From positions 3,215,001-3,279,000 of the forward strand of contig NZ_CP017147.1 of NCBI RefSeq assembly GCF_001741865.1: a stretch of DNA of 64,000 bases, read 5' to 3'. Both the position numbers and the translations under genes were made by a program. Below are positions 9,248 through 18,905 of the stretch, in pieces. How positions within the stretch are numbered: the stretch's first letter is position 1; each line of letters begins with the position of its first letter. Below the pieces are notes generated by a model. The model worked only from the letters and a program-made list of their open reading frames with translations. It was not told where the DNA came from and made no database searches. This stretch comes from Bosea vaviloviae. GTDB lineage: Bacteria; Pseudomonadota; Alphaproteobacteria; Rhizobiales; Beijerinckiaceae.

Positions 9248-9952
9248 ATGGCGCCCCGCATACTCGTGGTCGATGACGACAGCCATATCCGCGAGGTCAT
9301 CTGTTTCGCGCTCGAGAAGGCCGGCATGGCGACGGTGATTGCGCGTGACGGCGTACAGGCTCTGGAGAGCTTCAGGCGGCAGCCCGCCGACCTCGTCATT
9401 CTCGACATCGGCATGCCGGAGATGGACGGGCTCGAGGTCTGCCGGCAATTGCGCAAAACCTCGGACGCGCCGATCCTGTTTTTGTCGGCGCGGGACGAGG
9501 AGATCGACCGGGTCCTGGGTCTCGAAATCGGCGGTGACGACTATGTCACCAAGCCGTTCAGTCCGCGCGAGCTGGTGGCCCGCGTCAGCGTGATCCTGAA
9601 ACGCACGCGCCCCGACAGGGCCGTCGCTGCGGCAGCGGCGGAGCCGCTGTCGCGCGGCGCGCTGCAGCTTGACCCGGAAGCCCATCTGGCAAGCTTCGCG
9701 GGCAAGGCGCTGGCGCTGACGGGCATCGAGTTCTCGATCCTGAAGGCCTTTGCCGCGCGCCCCCGCCAAGTCTTCAGCCGCGAGCAGATCCTGGCAAGCG
9801 CCTATGCCGGGGCCGTCCATGTCGCGGACCGGACGATCGACAGCCATATCCGCAACATCCGCGCCAAGCTCGCGGCTGTGGGCTGCGACAGCGCCATCGA
9901 CACCGTGCACGGGGTCGGCTTCCGGCTCGGGCGCTGCGAGGCGGCGCCGTGA
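9248..9952 (+). CDS. OmpR/PhoB-type response regulator
   Basis: A 234-aa response regulator. The N-terminal receiver domain has the acidic cluster VVDDD, phospho-acceptor D53 in LVILDIGMPEMDG, and the conserved Lys in DDYVTKPFSPREL. The C-terminal ~100 residues form a winged-helix DNA-binding domain (LTGIEFSILKAFAARPRQVFSREQ, VADRTIDSHIRNIRAKL, VHGVGFRL). The chosen ATG begins right before the receiver; an upstream in-frame extension overlaps the preceding gene. Its stop overlaps the kinase start (GTGA), so the pair is translationally coupled. Confidence 0.93.
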   Translation: MAPRILVVDDDSHIREVICFALEKAGMATVIARDGVQALESFRRQPADLVILDIGMPEMDGLEVCRQLRKTSDAPILFLSARDEEIDRVLGLEIGGDDYVTKPFSPRELVARVSVILKRTRPDRAVAAAAAEPLSRGALQLDPEAHLASFAGKALALTGIEFSILKAFAARPRQVFSREQILASAYAGAVHVADRTIDSHIRNIRAKLAAVGCDSAIDTVHGVGFRLGRCEAAP

Positions 9953-11592
9953 AGACGAGGGCGTTGAAGAAGCCTGCCACGCCTGCGGCCCAGGTCGCCT
10001 CGAAATGGCGGCCCAATCTCAGCCTCATCGTCTTCCTGATGCTGACGGCGGTGCTGGCGCTGCCCTTCATCGGCCTGTTCTTCTTCCGCATCTACGAAAA
10101 CCAGCTGGTTCATCAGACCGAGGCCGAGCTGATCGCGCAAAGCGTGGTCCTCGCCGCCGTGATCCGGCAGGATTTCGAGAGCAACCTGCCCACTGAGGCC
10201 GCATTGGGGGCGCAGGCTCCAGCCGAGCCGGCCTCGGCTCGCGACGAGCCGTTCAGGCCGATCCTGCCCAGGCTCGACCTGACGCGCGACGGCATGCTCG
10301 GCCGCAGGCCCGATGCTGAGCCTGCAGCCCAGCCCGCCAGCGCGGCCTTCAGGGTGGCGGGCGCGCGCTTGTCGCCGCTCCTGGCGGAAACGCAGAGCGT
10401 CACGCTGGCGGGCTTCCGCCTGCTCGATCCGTGGGGGGTGGTGATCGCCGGGCGCGAGGAGACCGGCCTGTCGCTGGCCCATGTCGAGGAGATCGGGCAA
10501 GCGCTGCAGGGGCGCTTCACCACGACGCTTCGCCAGCGTGTCTCGAAGAATGCACCGCCGCCGCTCTACTCGCTCAGCCGCGGCACCAGCATCCGCATCT
10601 TCGCGGCGACGCCGATCATCCTGCGCGGCCGCGTCGCCGGCGTGCTCTACGCCTCGCGCACGCCCAGCAACGTCTTCCGCCATCTCTATGAGGAGCGCGG
10701 CAAGGTCGTGCTTGCCGGCCTGTCCGTCGCCGCGCTGACGCTACTGATCGGCCTTGCCTTTCACCGCACCATCACTCGCCCGGTGCATGAACTGATCGCC
10801 CGCACGGTCGCGATCGGCCATGGCGACCGCGCCGCCATGCGCCCGTTGAGCAATCACGGCACTGCCGAGTTCGCAAAGCTGTCGCAGAGCTTCCTCGACA
10901 TGGCCGGCAATCTGAACAACCGCTCCGACTTCATCGCGACCTTCGCGGCGCATGTCTCGCATGAGCTGAAATCGCCCCTGACCTCGATCGAGGGGGCGGC
11001 CGAATTGCTGCGCGACGATATCGCCGGCGACGGCCGCGCGATGAGCGATGCGGAACGCCGCCGCTTCCTCGGCAACATCATCACCGACACGCATCGCCTG
11101 ACCGCGATCACCAACCGCCTGCGCGAGCTTGCCCGCGCCGAAAGCACCCCGACCGGAGGTGCGACCAGCCTCTCGCCCGCCATCGCCGCTCTCCAACGGG
11201 ATGTCCCCGAACTCGCCATTCGCGCGGAGGGGGATATCGATGGCTCGATCCGCATCTCCGCCGAGAATCTGCGCATCATCCTGTCCCATCTCACCGACAA
11301 TGCGCTGCGTCATGGCGCGACCGAGCTTGCCATCAGCGCGACGGCCGAGGCGGACCGGCTCCACCTCACCATCTCCGACAATGGCAGCGGCGTCTCGCCG
11401 AACAACCGGGCGCGGATCTTCGACAGCTTCTTCACCACGCGCCGCGACAGCGGCGGAACCGGCATGGGGCTCGCCATCGTCCGCGCGATGCTCAACGCGC
11501 ACAGCGGGTCGATCGAATGTCTCGACCCTGAGGCCGGTGCTGCCTTCAGGCTGGCCTTCCAGCGCGCCGCCGAAGGCGGCAGCGATGCTTGA
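9949..11592 (+). CDS. sensor histidine kinase of the 9248-9952 response regulator
   Basis: A 547-aa membrane histidine kinase starting at a GTG inside the GTGA overlap. One transmembrane helix lies near residues 22-48 and a second near 245-262, bracketing a ~200-residue periplasmic sensor region. HAMP follows (FHRTITRPVHELI). The phospho-acceptor H338 lies in AAHVSHELKSPLTSIEGAAE. The ATPase domain shows N box LTDNALRHG, G1 ISDNGSGVS and G2 GGTGMGLAIV. The layout recalls alphaproteobacterial ChvG/CreC-like sensors, but the signal cannot be deduced. Five bases downstream is the Shine-Dalgarno sequence of the DUF2809 gene. Confidence 0.92.
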   Translation: MKTRALKKPATPAAQVASKWRPNLSLIVFLMLTAVLALPFIGLFFFRIYENQLVHQTEAELIAQSVVLAAVIRQDFESNLPTEAALGAQAPAEPASARDEPFRPILPRLDLTRDGMLGRRPDAEPAAQPASAAFRVAGARLSPLLAETQSVTLAGFRLLDPWGVVIAGREETGLSLAHVEEIGQALQGRFTTTLRQRVSKNAPPPLYSLSRGTSIRIFAATPIILRGRVAGVLYASRTPSNVFRHLYEERGKVVLAGLSVAALTLLIGLAFHRTITRPVHELIARTVAIGHGDRAAMRPLSNHGTAEFAKLSQSFLDMAGNLNNRSDFIATFAAHVSHELKSPLTSIEGAAELLRDDIAGDGRAMSDAERRRFLGNIITDTHRLTAITNRLRELARAESTPTGGATSLSPAIAALQRDVPELAIRAEGDIDGSIRISAENLRIILSHLTDNALRHGATELAISATAEADRLHLTISDNGSGVSPNNRARIFDSFFTTRRDSGGTGMGLAIVRAMLNAHSGSIECLDPEAGAAFRLAFQRAAEGGSDA

Positions 11593-11603
11593 AGGGAGCC
11601 TGC

Positions 11604-12047
11604 ATGGCTGAAACGAGCCCGCCTAAAACGCGTGCGCGCTCACGCTGGATCACGATCGCCTTCTGCGTCGCGATCATCGTCTCGGGCCTGCTGCTGCGGC
11701 GTTTCGGCCCCGGTCTCGGTCTGCCCTTCATCGTGGTGAAATATGGCGGCTCGCTGCTCTGGGGCACGATGGTCTATGCGCTGCTGGCCAGCACCGCCGT
11801 ACGACGACCGGCTGCGCAGCTTGCAGCTCTTGCCGCCTTGATCGCGCTCAGCGTCGAGCTGTTTCGCCTCTGGCACACGCCCTGGCTCGACGCCTTCAGG
11901 CTGACGACGCCAGGCGCGCTCTTGCTCGGGCGCGTCTTCTCGCCATGGAACCTCGTGGCCTATGCGGTCGGGATAGGGCTGGGCTGGGGGGCTGACCGTC
12001 TTCTGCGACGAGCGGGCTCAGCATCCCCGGGGAATGTGAGCCGTTGA
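11604..12047 (+). CDS. DUF2809 family membrane protein
   Basis: A 147-aa protein with four hydrophobic helices and the family-typical features RFGPGLGLPFIVVKYGGSLLWG and SVELFRLWHTPWLDAFR, LLGRVFSPWN. Family members are small membrane proteins of unknown function. The start ATG at 11604 follows GAAGGGA with good spacing; a TTG 15 bases upstream would also be possible. It is 11 bp behind the kinase gene and closes the putative operon, so the two-component system may control or be modulated by it. Confidence 0.82.
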   Translation: MAETSPPKTRARSRWITIAFCVAIIVSGLLLRRFGPGLGLPFIVVKYGGSLLWGTMVYALLASTAVRRPAAQLAALAALIALSVELFRLWHTPWLDAFRLTTPGALLLGRVFSPWNLVAYAVGIGLGWGADRLLRRAGSASPGNVSR

Positions 12048-13098
12048 CGGCCGATTGCGGCCCGTTGCGGGCATTGAGTGCGGTCAGGACGGGTGCGGAC
12101 CGCGAAGCAATGGGGCCGAATGGTTTTGCCTTCCCTGGGCGGAATTGGTATTCAGAATAGGTATTTCAGAGCTCAAAGGAGACCCCGCACAAACCCAAGT
12201 CACGCAAGCCGACCACCGCGTGCCGTAACCACAAGCCCTCCGGTCTTACCGCCGCAATTGCTGTCGCCGTTTGTCTTTGGACGAGCGGACTGGAGTTGAA
12301 CGGTAAGGTGCACATCAAAAACGCAACGGAGATCACTATGGAAGCATCTAAACACGCTACGACGAGCAAACCCACGGTTCCGGGGGTATCTGCGAAAGCA
12401 GGGGATTGCGGCACGTAGGTCGGACTGCGCCTTGGAGCGGCTTATCCGCGAGGTGAACCGTGAGGTGTCGTCAAGGCGGCACCGCCCCCACCAAATTCAC
12501 GGCCGTGGCGCAAGCCGGGGCCGTTCTACTTCTTCGTCCTTACCAATACGGGTAGATTAAGCACTAGGTGACCCAGCGCTTTGCCGGCAGACATTTCGGA
12601 CAGATTAGACACGGCCGTGTTTTTTGGACGCAGAAGAGCAGGCACATTCCGCTGCGACTGATGCCGACGCCCGCGACCTTTCACTCCGCGTTGAGCGTAT
12701 CGCCGACGCGCCTAGCCGCGGTCGCCGCCGCGAAGTCCTCTGAGCAGCGACTGACTTCCGCTTTCCACCCTTTGCTGACGCTCGGAGTGTCAGCTTTCGG
12801 GCAATCTGGTTTGCGAGCCGGCGGCTGAGCAAACTAAGTCGGAAGTCGACGTCTGGAGTGTTTGCATTAGGTCGGTAGAGGTTCGGGGGCGACGCAGCTG
12901 GCCGTAGTCGACCTTCGACGCTTAAGATGTCCCGTGCCTATTTGAAGTGAACGCCGTCAGACGGGGGTTCTTCGCGGAAGCTAGCAAGGTTTGTTCCGGG
13001 GTGATGATCTGCCACACGCGGTGGTCTGGTGTGTAGGCTTCATGTTGATAGCTGGACCAAAAGCTTGTTAACGGTCGTGAACTGCCTGACAGTCGCGT
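12048..13098 (+). other. gene-poor flank upstream of the defence-like module
   Basis: About 1050 bases with no convincing gene apart from one 26-codon candidate. Base composition is less GC-rich and coding bias is absent. It includes 12752-12808, one of four intergenic segments sharing a TCCGCTTTC / TCGGGCAATC vocabulary. Short stretches read like decayed coding sequence (for example around 12500-12570) but have stops in all frames. The block and the similar one at 18906-19325 border the foreign-looking module at 13099-18905, consistent with an insertion hot spot. Confidence 0.5.
12338..12418 (+). CDS. possible 26-aa small protein, unrecognised
   Basis: An ATG at 12338 is preceded by GGAG at 12328-12331 with a 6-base spacer, a good Shine-Dalgarno arrangement, and gives a 26-residue peptide beginning MEASKHATTSKP and ending with a single Cys (AGDCGT). 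It has no membrane segment. I do not recognise it, and no modification enzymes lie beside it. It may be spurious or a remnant of a longer gene. Confidence 0.25.
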   Translation: MEASKHATTSKPTVPGVSAKAGDCGT

Positions 13099-16000
13099 GT
13101 GGCTGATGGTGGCTATGCGGGCTTGAAACATTTGAACTTGGGCCACGACTTTAAGACGCCCGGCATACTGCGCGCCGGTTTCGACTACCAGGATCTCATC
13201 AGCATCCAGCTGCTGATCCGGTACTTCCGCGAGCCTTCGCTCTACGACTGGATCAAAGTCGAGGCGACCGAGGCTGAATTTCAGTCGATCGACGATATTG
13301 TCGCTCGACGGCCGGACGGGCGCTTCGAGCTGCGGCAAGTCAAGTTCACTCCTGATCCGACGGAGACGGCGGTCGCGCTGGACTGGGATTGGCTGCTAGC
13401 GAAAAAAACGCCGAAAACGCGTTCATTAATACAAAAATGGCTCCCGACCACGATCCTGCACTTGGATCACGGGACCTTGGCATCCGCTAGCCTGCACACG
13501 GACCGACGCCCCGGCGGCACCTTCGCCGAGGCACTGGATGACGTTTTGGTGGTCTACGACAGGATTCCGCACGTTGTCCTGAGCCGAATTCACGAGCAGC
13601 TTGGCAACGAGACCGACGCTCGGCGCTTCTTCGAGGTCTTCGAGTTTCACCACTCGGAAGATGTTCTGGAGGACTTGGAGTATCGCCTTAAGGCCGTGCT
13701 CGTCCCGTCCGATACCAATGAAACTGGATGGTTGAGCCTGCGAAAGGCAGTTTGGACTTGGGCGACACAGAAGGATCGACCTGGTCCGGGCGGGAAGATT
13801 CGCCACTTGGACCTCAGGCAGATCATCGCCCGCAAACCCACGCCCATCCCCCAGGACTTTCGTGTGCCCGCCGGTTACTCCCCGCCGGACAAGGCGTTCG
13901 ATAATAGCTTCCGGGATCGCGTCCGCAACAATGACGGCGTGCATGTCCTGTGGGGGCCGCCTGGGCGTGGCAAGAGCACTTACCTCAGTCACCTAGTCGA
14001 CCAGAAGCGCCCAGGCAATGAGGTCTGGATCCGGCACCATTACTTCCTCAGCCTGACAGATTCGAGCCATGGTCGTTTCTACTTTACCGAAATAGCCCAC
14101 TCGCTTTGCGACCAACTGCAGACAGCTGGAGAGGAGGGGTCGGCTCGCCTCGACCTGTCCAGCGTCATCGCGAAACGGGCGGGCGAACTCGCGGCCAAAG
14201 GTGGTCGGTTGATCATCGTCATCGATGGCCTTGATCACGTGTGGCGCGAGCGTCGGTCCCTTGAGCAGATGGTGCAGCTGTTCGATCATCTTCTGCCGTT
14301 GCCGCCGAACGTTTCCCTTATCGTCGGCAGCCAGAAAGTGCCGGATGCGCAATTGCCGCCTCGGCTGCTGAAGATCGCGCCCAAGAGCAAATGGCTGGAA
14401 CTGCCTCTTATGTCGCCGGATGTCGTGCATGGTTGGCTCCAAGGCCAGGCAAAGACCCGGCACCTCGTTATCGGGTCGGATGACGAGGCCCGGAGGGAGC
14501 GATCGGGCAAGAAGGCTCTCGCAATAACCCTTCGGAATTTGTCGCTGGCCTTTCACCGCGCCTCGCGCGGTCTTCCCTTGCATCTGATCTATGCGCTGGA
14601 AACCTTGGTGCGGCGGGGAGGGGCAGTGACGGCCAGCGACGTCGATGCGCTGCCGGCCTGCCCCGATGGCGACATTCGTACATATTATCAGGGGCTATGG
14701 ACGCGCATTAGTCCGCTGGCGCGCGAGCTCCTGCATGTGTTGGCCGGGCTTCAGTTCGCGCTTCCGCCTAGCGGCCTCTGGCAGTGCTTTGGCCGAGCAC
14801 CGGACGTCGAAGCGGCGATCGACGAGATCGACCATCTGATGGAGCGCCGCCGGACCGGCGTCATACCGTTTCACGGCAGCATTTTCGCTTTCGTTCGCGA
14901 GCTTGCAGACCATGACGGCATCTGGGGGCAACGGGGGGGCGACGTCGTGACTTGGCTCGAAACAATGGCGCCGCCTTACTGGCGCTGGGCCTGGCTTTGG
15001 GTGACCAAGGGCCAGCTTGGCGATGTCGGAGGCCTCAAGTCAGGCCCGGACCGCGCATGGGTCATCGACGCCATGGCCCGTGGCTACCCCCTCGAACAGA
15101 TCACCCTGATCCTTTCTCGGGCAGAGGATGCGGCCTTCGAAGCTTTCGATCTTTGCAGGACCTTCGAACTGCGCAGCCTCGCCACCCGTGTCGACAACGC
15201 CGTCGAATTTCAGATCCACGACTTCGGCCCGTTCTTCGAAACGGCTGCCGCGGTCACCGAAGATGATTTCCCGCGCCTGGTGATTGAAGACGATGTCACC
15301 AGTCTGCCTCCGGGATTGATGATGCCTGGCCTGCGCAGCATCGATCCGGCCAAGCGTCCAGACCTGGCCGGGAAGGTCCTGGACGACCTCCAACGGCGGA
15401 TGCGTGATCAGATGGAGGAGCGACGCTATTCGAGCACTCCAAGTGATTGGCGCACCGATGCTGTTAGAGTTCTGGCTTGGACGCCAGCCCCCGAGTTGGA
15501 TCGCCTGCGGAAGTACGCCGCACAATTTCGCGACGGCGAGGCGCTCGTTACCGCGTTCGCACGGGAATGTCTGTTCGGCGATAAGTCTACGCTCCTTATT
15601 CCCCTAAGTCGCGCCCCGCTTAACAGGGCGCTGGCCCGGGAGGTCGTCGCGGCGTTCTGCTTGGAGGGCCTAGCGCCAGATGGCAATCAATTGCCTTCCG
15701 AATTGTTGGCCCATCCACTAGGGCAGGCGTTCGGCGCGCTCTGTGGGTCGGATGTTCAGACCGAATCGTCCCTGGATCTCGACCTACTGCTGGGAAATCG
15801 TGACTACGATAAGCGATTCACCGGGACGCGGGCTGGGCTACACAACCTCTTCTTTGCCACCTTCGCCAGCGTCTGCGGATCCGCGGGCGTCGCGCCGTCC
15901 CTGACGGTTTCCCCTAGTCTCCAGGATGATTGGGTCGCGTCGGCGGCTGCTGAGATCGTCGACATCGCGAGCGAGTTGGCCCGGGCCTGGACCGACGAAA

Positions 16001-17508
16001 AGATCCCGCCCACCGCGCGCCGGCTTTATGAAGCTATCGGTCTCGCGCAACCTCGACATCGCGGCTTCGTAACCGACTTGCATTTCAACGATGCGCGGCT
16101 GGCGGTGATGGATATCGCTATCGACTTGCAGACGTTGGCTCTGGCGCAAGCCGCTACTCAACGCATCGACACCGACGATCTTTTGGCGATCTCGGCCTCG
16201 CCGTGGTGGCTTGCGGAGTTGTGGCTGGGAGCCTTCAGCGAGCGCCGGCTTCCCTTCCACACTGAAGCGGCCGCGGCGAGGCTTGTGGCAATTATAGACC
16301 AAGGCATCGCCAGCGCCGTCACGCAGTTTGACGAACGGTCCAGACTGGCAGCGGACCTTGCCCGATTCGCCCACGACAATGGTCTGGTGGAACAGGCACG
16401 CTCGGCGCTTCGCAGGGCGGCCTCGTGCATGATCGGCTACAACTGGCACAAGGATATGTTCGCCTTCGAAGTTTTGGACGCCATCGAACACGTGTCGGAG
16501 GTGGTGCCCGCTTTCGCCCTCGAGCTGCTGCTGCGCTTGGCACCGGTCTATGATTCCCTGAGCGATTTCACCGATGGCGATGAGACCCGCCACGCTCGGG
16601 GAACTTTCTACGAGCTAATTGCGCGCCTCGATGTTGATCGTGTTGCTGTGTTGCATGGCCATCTGATCGACGCCGAGAATTGGCATTTGGCTGATCAGGT
16701 CGTTCATTCGGCGGCGCAAGCCTTGCCCAACACCTCCACGACGGTCGCGCTTCTACGGACATTCGTAGAACCTGGCGGGCGCCAGATCGCGCAAGCTTTT
16801 GCGGATCAGCACGGGCTAACCGACCTTTCTGGGCACTTAAATCGTGCGATTGGGACAAGCCAACCCAATCTGGCCGTTCCTGCTCCGTCGCCCCCGAAAT
16901 TGCGGCGCGGCCTCAAGCAAGGACGCCCGCCTCGTGTCGCCGACTATCCCGCCGAGCAGCTGGGCAAGTTGGTGACCGCGATCCGTCGCGCCAATTTAGA
17001 CTACACGCTCGAACGCGATTTGATCGTCAAATGGCTGCAGCATTGGGAGAAGCAGGGGCAGGCCAAGGCCGCTTTGAAGGCGCTGGAAAACCAACTGGAT
17101 AGTGGCGGTTTCGATACGATGGTAGGGCGCACGCTCGATGCGGCCTACGCGGTCGCCCGCAGGGCGCTTGGCCGGTCTGCGGCCTATCCCTGGATTGTCC
17201 GGGCCCATAAGCACCAGTATGGCTGGTATCGGTATATGACCGACTCCAAGGCCAACCTAGCCCGTTTGGACACCGTGGCCAAAGACTATCCGGCGCGGTG
17301 GAAAGATTTCATCATCGACGCGTCCGTCGGCATTCCGATTGGCCTTGGCGAAGCGCCAAGCCGATCGCTCGGGATCGGTCGCCTTGTCTATTTCCTGGTC
17401 AAGGTCGGCCAGACAAAGATGGCGATCGACTATGTCTTGACCCTGGTCAAGATCCTTGAGGCCGAGGTCTCTGACTTGCCTTTGCCCGCGGCGAAATGGG
17501 CGGCATGA
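13099..17508 (+). CDS. STAND NTPase with N-terminal DUF4297/Cap4-like nuclease domain, Avs-like defence protein
   Basis: A 1469-aa protein with three zones. Residues ~20-230 resemble the DUF4297 (Cap4) PD-(D/E)XK nuclease: RAGFDYQDL, acidic D65-D66 in SIDDIVARRPDG, then E77-L-R-Q80-V-K82. Residues ~270-560 form a STAND/NACHT-type NTPase with Walker A GPPGRGKST (286-294) and Walker B VIDGLDHVW (374-382). The remaining ~900 residues are helical and lack a recognisable catalytic motif, as in the sensor arms of Avs proteins. An in-frame TGA at 13087 limits the start; GTG 13099 is used, with TTG 13123 and 13132 as alternatives. The codon mix (more TTG, CTA, TTA) suggests transfer. By family knowledge it would sense a phage protein, oligomerise and cut DNA. 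It overlaps the next gene by an ATGA. Confidence 0.82.
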   Translation: MADGGYAGLKHLNLGHDFKTPGILRAGFDYQDLISIQLLIRYFREPSLYDWIKVEATEAEFQSIDDIVARRPDGRFELRQVKFTPDPTETAVALDWDWLLAKKTPKTRSLIQKWLPTTILHLDHGTLASASLHTDRRPGGTFAEALDDVLVVYDRIPHVVLSRIHEQLGNETDARRFFEVFEFHHSEDVLEDLEYRLKAVLVPSDTNETGWLSLRKAVWTWATQKDRPGPGGKIRHLDLRQIIARKPTPIPQDFRVPAGYSPPDKAFDNSFRDRVRNNDGVHVLWGPPGRGKSTYLSHLVDQKRPGNEVWIRHHYFLSLTDSSHGRFYFTEIAHSLCDQLQTAGEEGSARLDLSSVIAKRAGELAAKGGRLIIVIDGLDHVWRERRSLEQMVQLFDHLLPLPPNVSLIVGSQKVPDAQLPPRLLKIAPKSKWLELPLMSPDVVHGWLQGQAKTRHLVIGSDDEARRERSGKKALAITLRNLSLAFHRASRGLPLHLIYALETLVRRGGAVTASDVDALPACPDGDIRTYYQGLWTRISPLARELLHVLAGLQFALPPSGLWQCFGRAPDVEAAIDEIDHLMERRRTGVIPFHGSIFAFVRELADHDGIWGQRGGDVVTWLETMAPPYWRWAWLWVTKGQLGDVGGLKSGPDRAWVIDAMARGYPLEQITLILSRAEDAAFEAFDLCRTFELRSLATRVDNAVEFQIHDFGPFFETAAAVTEDDFPRLVIEDDVTSLPPGLMMPGLRSIDPAKRPDLAGKVLDDLQRRMRDQMEERRYSSTPSDWRTDAVRVLAWTPAPELDRLRKYAAQFRDGEALVTAFARECLFGDKSTLLIPLSRAPLNRALAREVVAAFCLEGLAPDGNQLPSELLAHPLGQAFGALCGSDVQTESSLDLDLLLGNRDYDKRFTGTRAGLHNLFFATFASVCGSAGVAPSLTVSPSLQDDWVASAAAEIVDIASELARAWTDEKIPPTARRLYEAIGLAQPRHRGFVTDLHFNDARLAVMDIAIDLQTLALAQAATQRIDTDDLLAISASPWWLAELWLGAFSERRLPFHTEAAAARLVAIIDQGIASAVTQFDERSRLAADLARFAHDNGLVEQARSALRRAASCMIGYNWHKDMFAFEVLDAIEHVSEVVPAFALELLLRLAPVYDSLSDFTDGDETRHARGTFYELIARLDVDRVAVLHGHLIDAENWHLADQVVHSAAQALPNTSTTVALLRTFVEPGGRQIAQAFADQHGLTDLSGHLNRAIGTSQPNLAVPAPSPPKLRRGLKQGRPPRVADYPAEQLGKLVTAIRRANLDYTLERDLIVKWLQHWEKQGQAKAALKALENQLDSGGFDTMVGRTLDAAYAVARRALGRSAAYPWIVRAHKHQYGWYRYMTDSKANLARLDTVAKDYPARWKDFIIDASVGIPIGLGEAPSRSLGIGRLVYFLVKVGQTKMAIDYVLTLVKILEAEVSDLPLPAAKWAA

Positions 17509-18905
17509 TCTCGGCGGCCAGGTTTCTTGCCAATCGCCTCGGCGCACCCGATCCTCGCATCCGGGCTGAAGCCGCCAAGTCCATCGCGAGAGCTATCAAG
17601 GAAGGTGATAGCGTGGTGAAATCCGCTTTCCTGGACTGGATCGCGAGTAGAGAACTCGAAAGTGAGGCTGCGTCGAGCCTAGCGATAATCCTTGCCTTTG
17701 ACCTTGGAGCTTACTTCACACCCGCAGAAGTGGACGCCGTGAACGGCGCGCCATCGATCCTCTCCCAGATCCTGATGGGGCAAGTGTTTCCGGGGCAGGA
17801 CCTGCGAGGGCGGCGGCTTGGCTACGCGCCGCTCGACGCCAAGCCGGACGACGATCTGGCGACCTACTTCAACTCCAAGGATCGCCAGTTCATCGCGCCG
17901 ATTTTCACGACGAACCTGCGGGGGCTCGGCCGAGGCGGCGAAATGCTGCTCGATCGGTGGCGCACAGAGTGGTGCTGGCTGCAGGCCACGCGCCGGGAGC
18001 CGTTCTCAGACCTTCCTCGCGTGCTGTGGGGCAACGCACCGCTATCCAACTATGTGGATTTCCAAGCTCGCCAGACCGAGATGTTCCTGTCGGCCTATCT
18101 TCGCGCTTTAGCCTTTGGCGCGGAGCAACTTGGGCTGCCCGTTGGCAGAGCCAAGGATTTGGCTCTTGATGGGTTGGCGCTAAACGCCGGTCTAGGCGTT
18201 GTCGAGCCGTTAGCGCGTCCGTCATGGAGCGTCGGCGTGAGCATTGCTTTGTTGAAGGGAGATGGGGCGATCTGCGCCCAAGCACTTTGGGCGGCGGCCC
18301 AGGCCTCGGCACCCGAGGGTCATGTCGCAATCTCATTGAGAACCATCGATCACAACGAGCTTGGTTATTCCGATATTACGATCTTCCGGACGCTACACGC
18401 CGACGACAAGCAGCCAAAAACGGGGCCCTGTGAACAGGAATTTTCTCCTTCTGGCATCCTTGTTCGCGGGGTCGTGGGCGGACTTACCGGCACCCCTGAC
18501 TCCATCACAAGGCTGGGAAAAGAGCCGGTGATGGCGCTGTCGACCTGCCTGCACCCAACGCACTACGGCCGACTTCACATGGACTTCTTCCCAAACGGGA
18601 TTCAGTTAGCCCATCCCGATCTCCTAGGGGCCGGAATTATAATCGCCGATCAAGATGGGATTCACTTTGTCGACCAAGATGTTCGACTATCGACCTGGCG
18701 TTATTGGAACGCGGACTGGCAGCCGACGCGCGATCGGCATTTACGCCGGCTGGGAGGCTTAATTACGACCGTGAATGAGGCTCGGCTAAGCGCCTATCTC
18801 ACCCATCGCGGCGCACCTACCGGCCTTTATTGTGAGATTGCCCAGGGCGTCAGGGGCGCGACTTACGAGGATTTGACCCGGAACGTCGAGCATCTCTGGC
18901 TCTAG
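17505..18905 (+). CDS. unrecognised 466-aa partner of the STAND-nuclease protein
   Basis: The gene overlaps the STAND gene by 4 bp when started at ATG 17505 (ATGA); an ATG nine bases earlier (17496) is possible. The N-terminal ~100 residues look helical (IRAEAAKSIARAIKEGD), while the rest has mixed structure with many Trp and Asp residues (HPTHYGRLHMDFFPNGIQ, HFVDQDVRLSTWRYWNADW). I recognise no nuclease, protease, TIR or membrane motif and no signal peptide. Tight coupling and shared composition with the upstream gene suggest the two proteins work together, for instance as an accessory sensor, chaperone or regulator of the defence protein. Function is unknown. Confidence 0.7.
   Translation: MISAARFLANRLGAPDPRIRAEAAKSIARAIKEGDSVVKSAFLDWIASRELESEAASSLAIILAFDLGAYFTPAEVDAVNGAPSILSQILMGQVFPGQDLRGRRLGYAPLDAKPDDDLATYFNSKDRQFIAPIFTTNLRGLGRGGEMLLDRWRTEWCWLQATRREPFSDLPRVLWGNAPLSNYVDFQARQTEMFLSAYLRALAFGAEQLGLPVGRAKDLALDGLALNAGLGVVEPLARPSWSVGVSIALLKGDGAICAQALWAAAQASAPEGHVAISLRTIDHNELGYSDITIFRTLHADDKQPKTGPCEQEFSPSGILVRGVVGGLTGTPDSITRLGKEPVMALSTCLHPTHYGRLHMDFFPNGIQLAHPDLLGAGIIIADQDGIHFVDQDVRLSTWRYWNADWQPTRDRHLRRLGGLITTVNEARLSAYLTHRGAPTGLYCEIAQGVRGATYEDLTRNVEHLWL

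Noticed and set aside
12338..12418. Lasso-peptide or other RiPP precursor
   Set aside because: No cyclase, protease, radical SAM or transporter gene of a RiPP pathway lies nearby, and the sequence lacks a convincing leader/core division.
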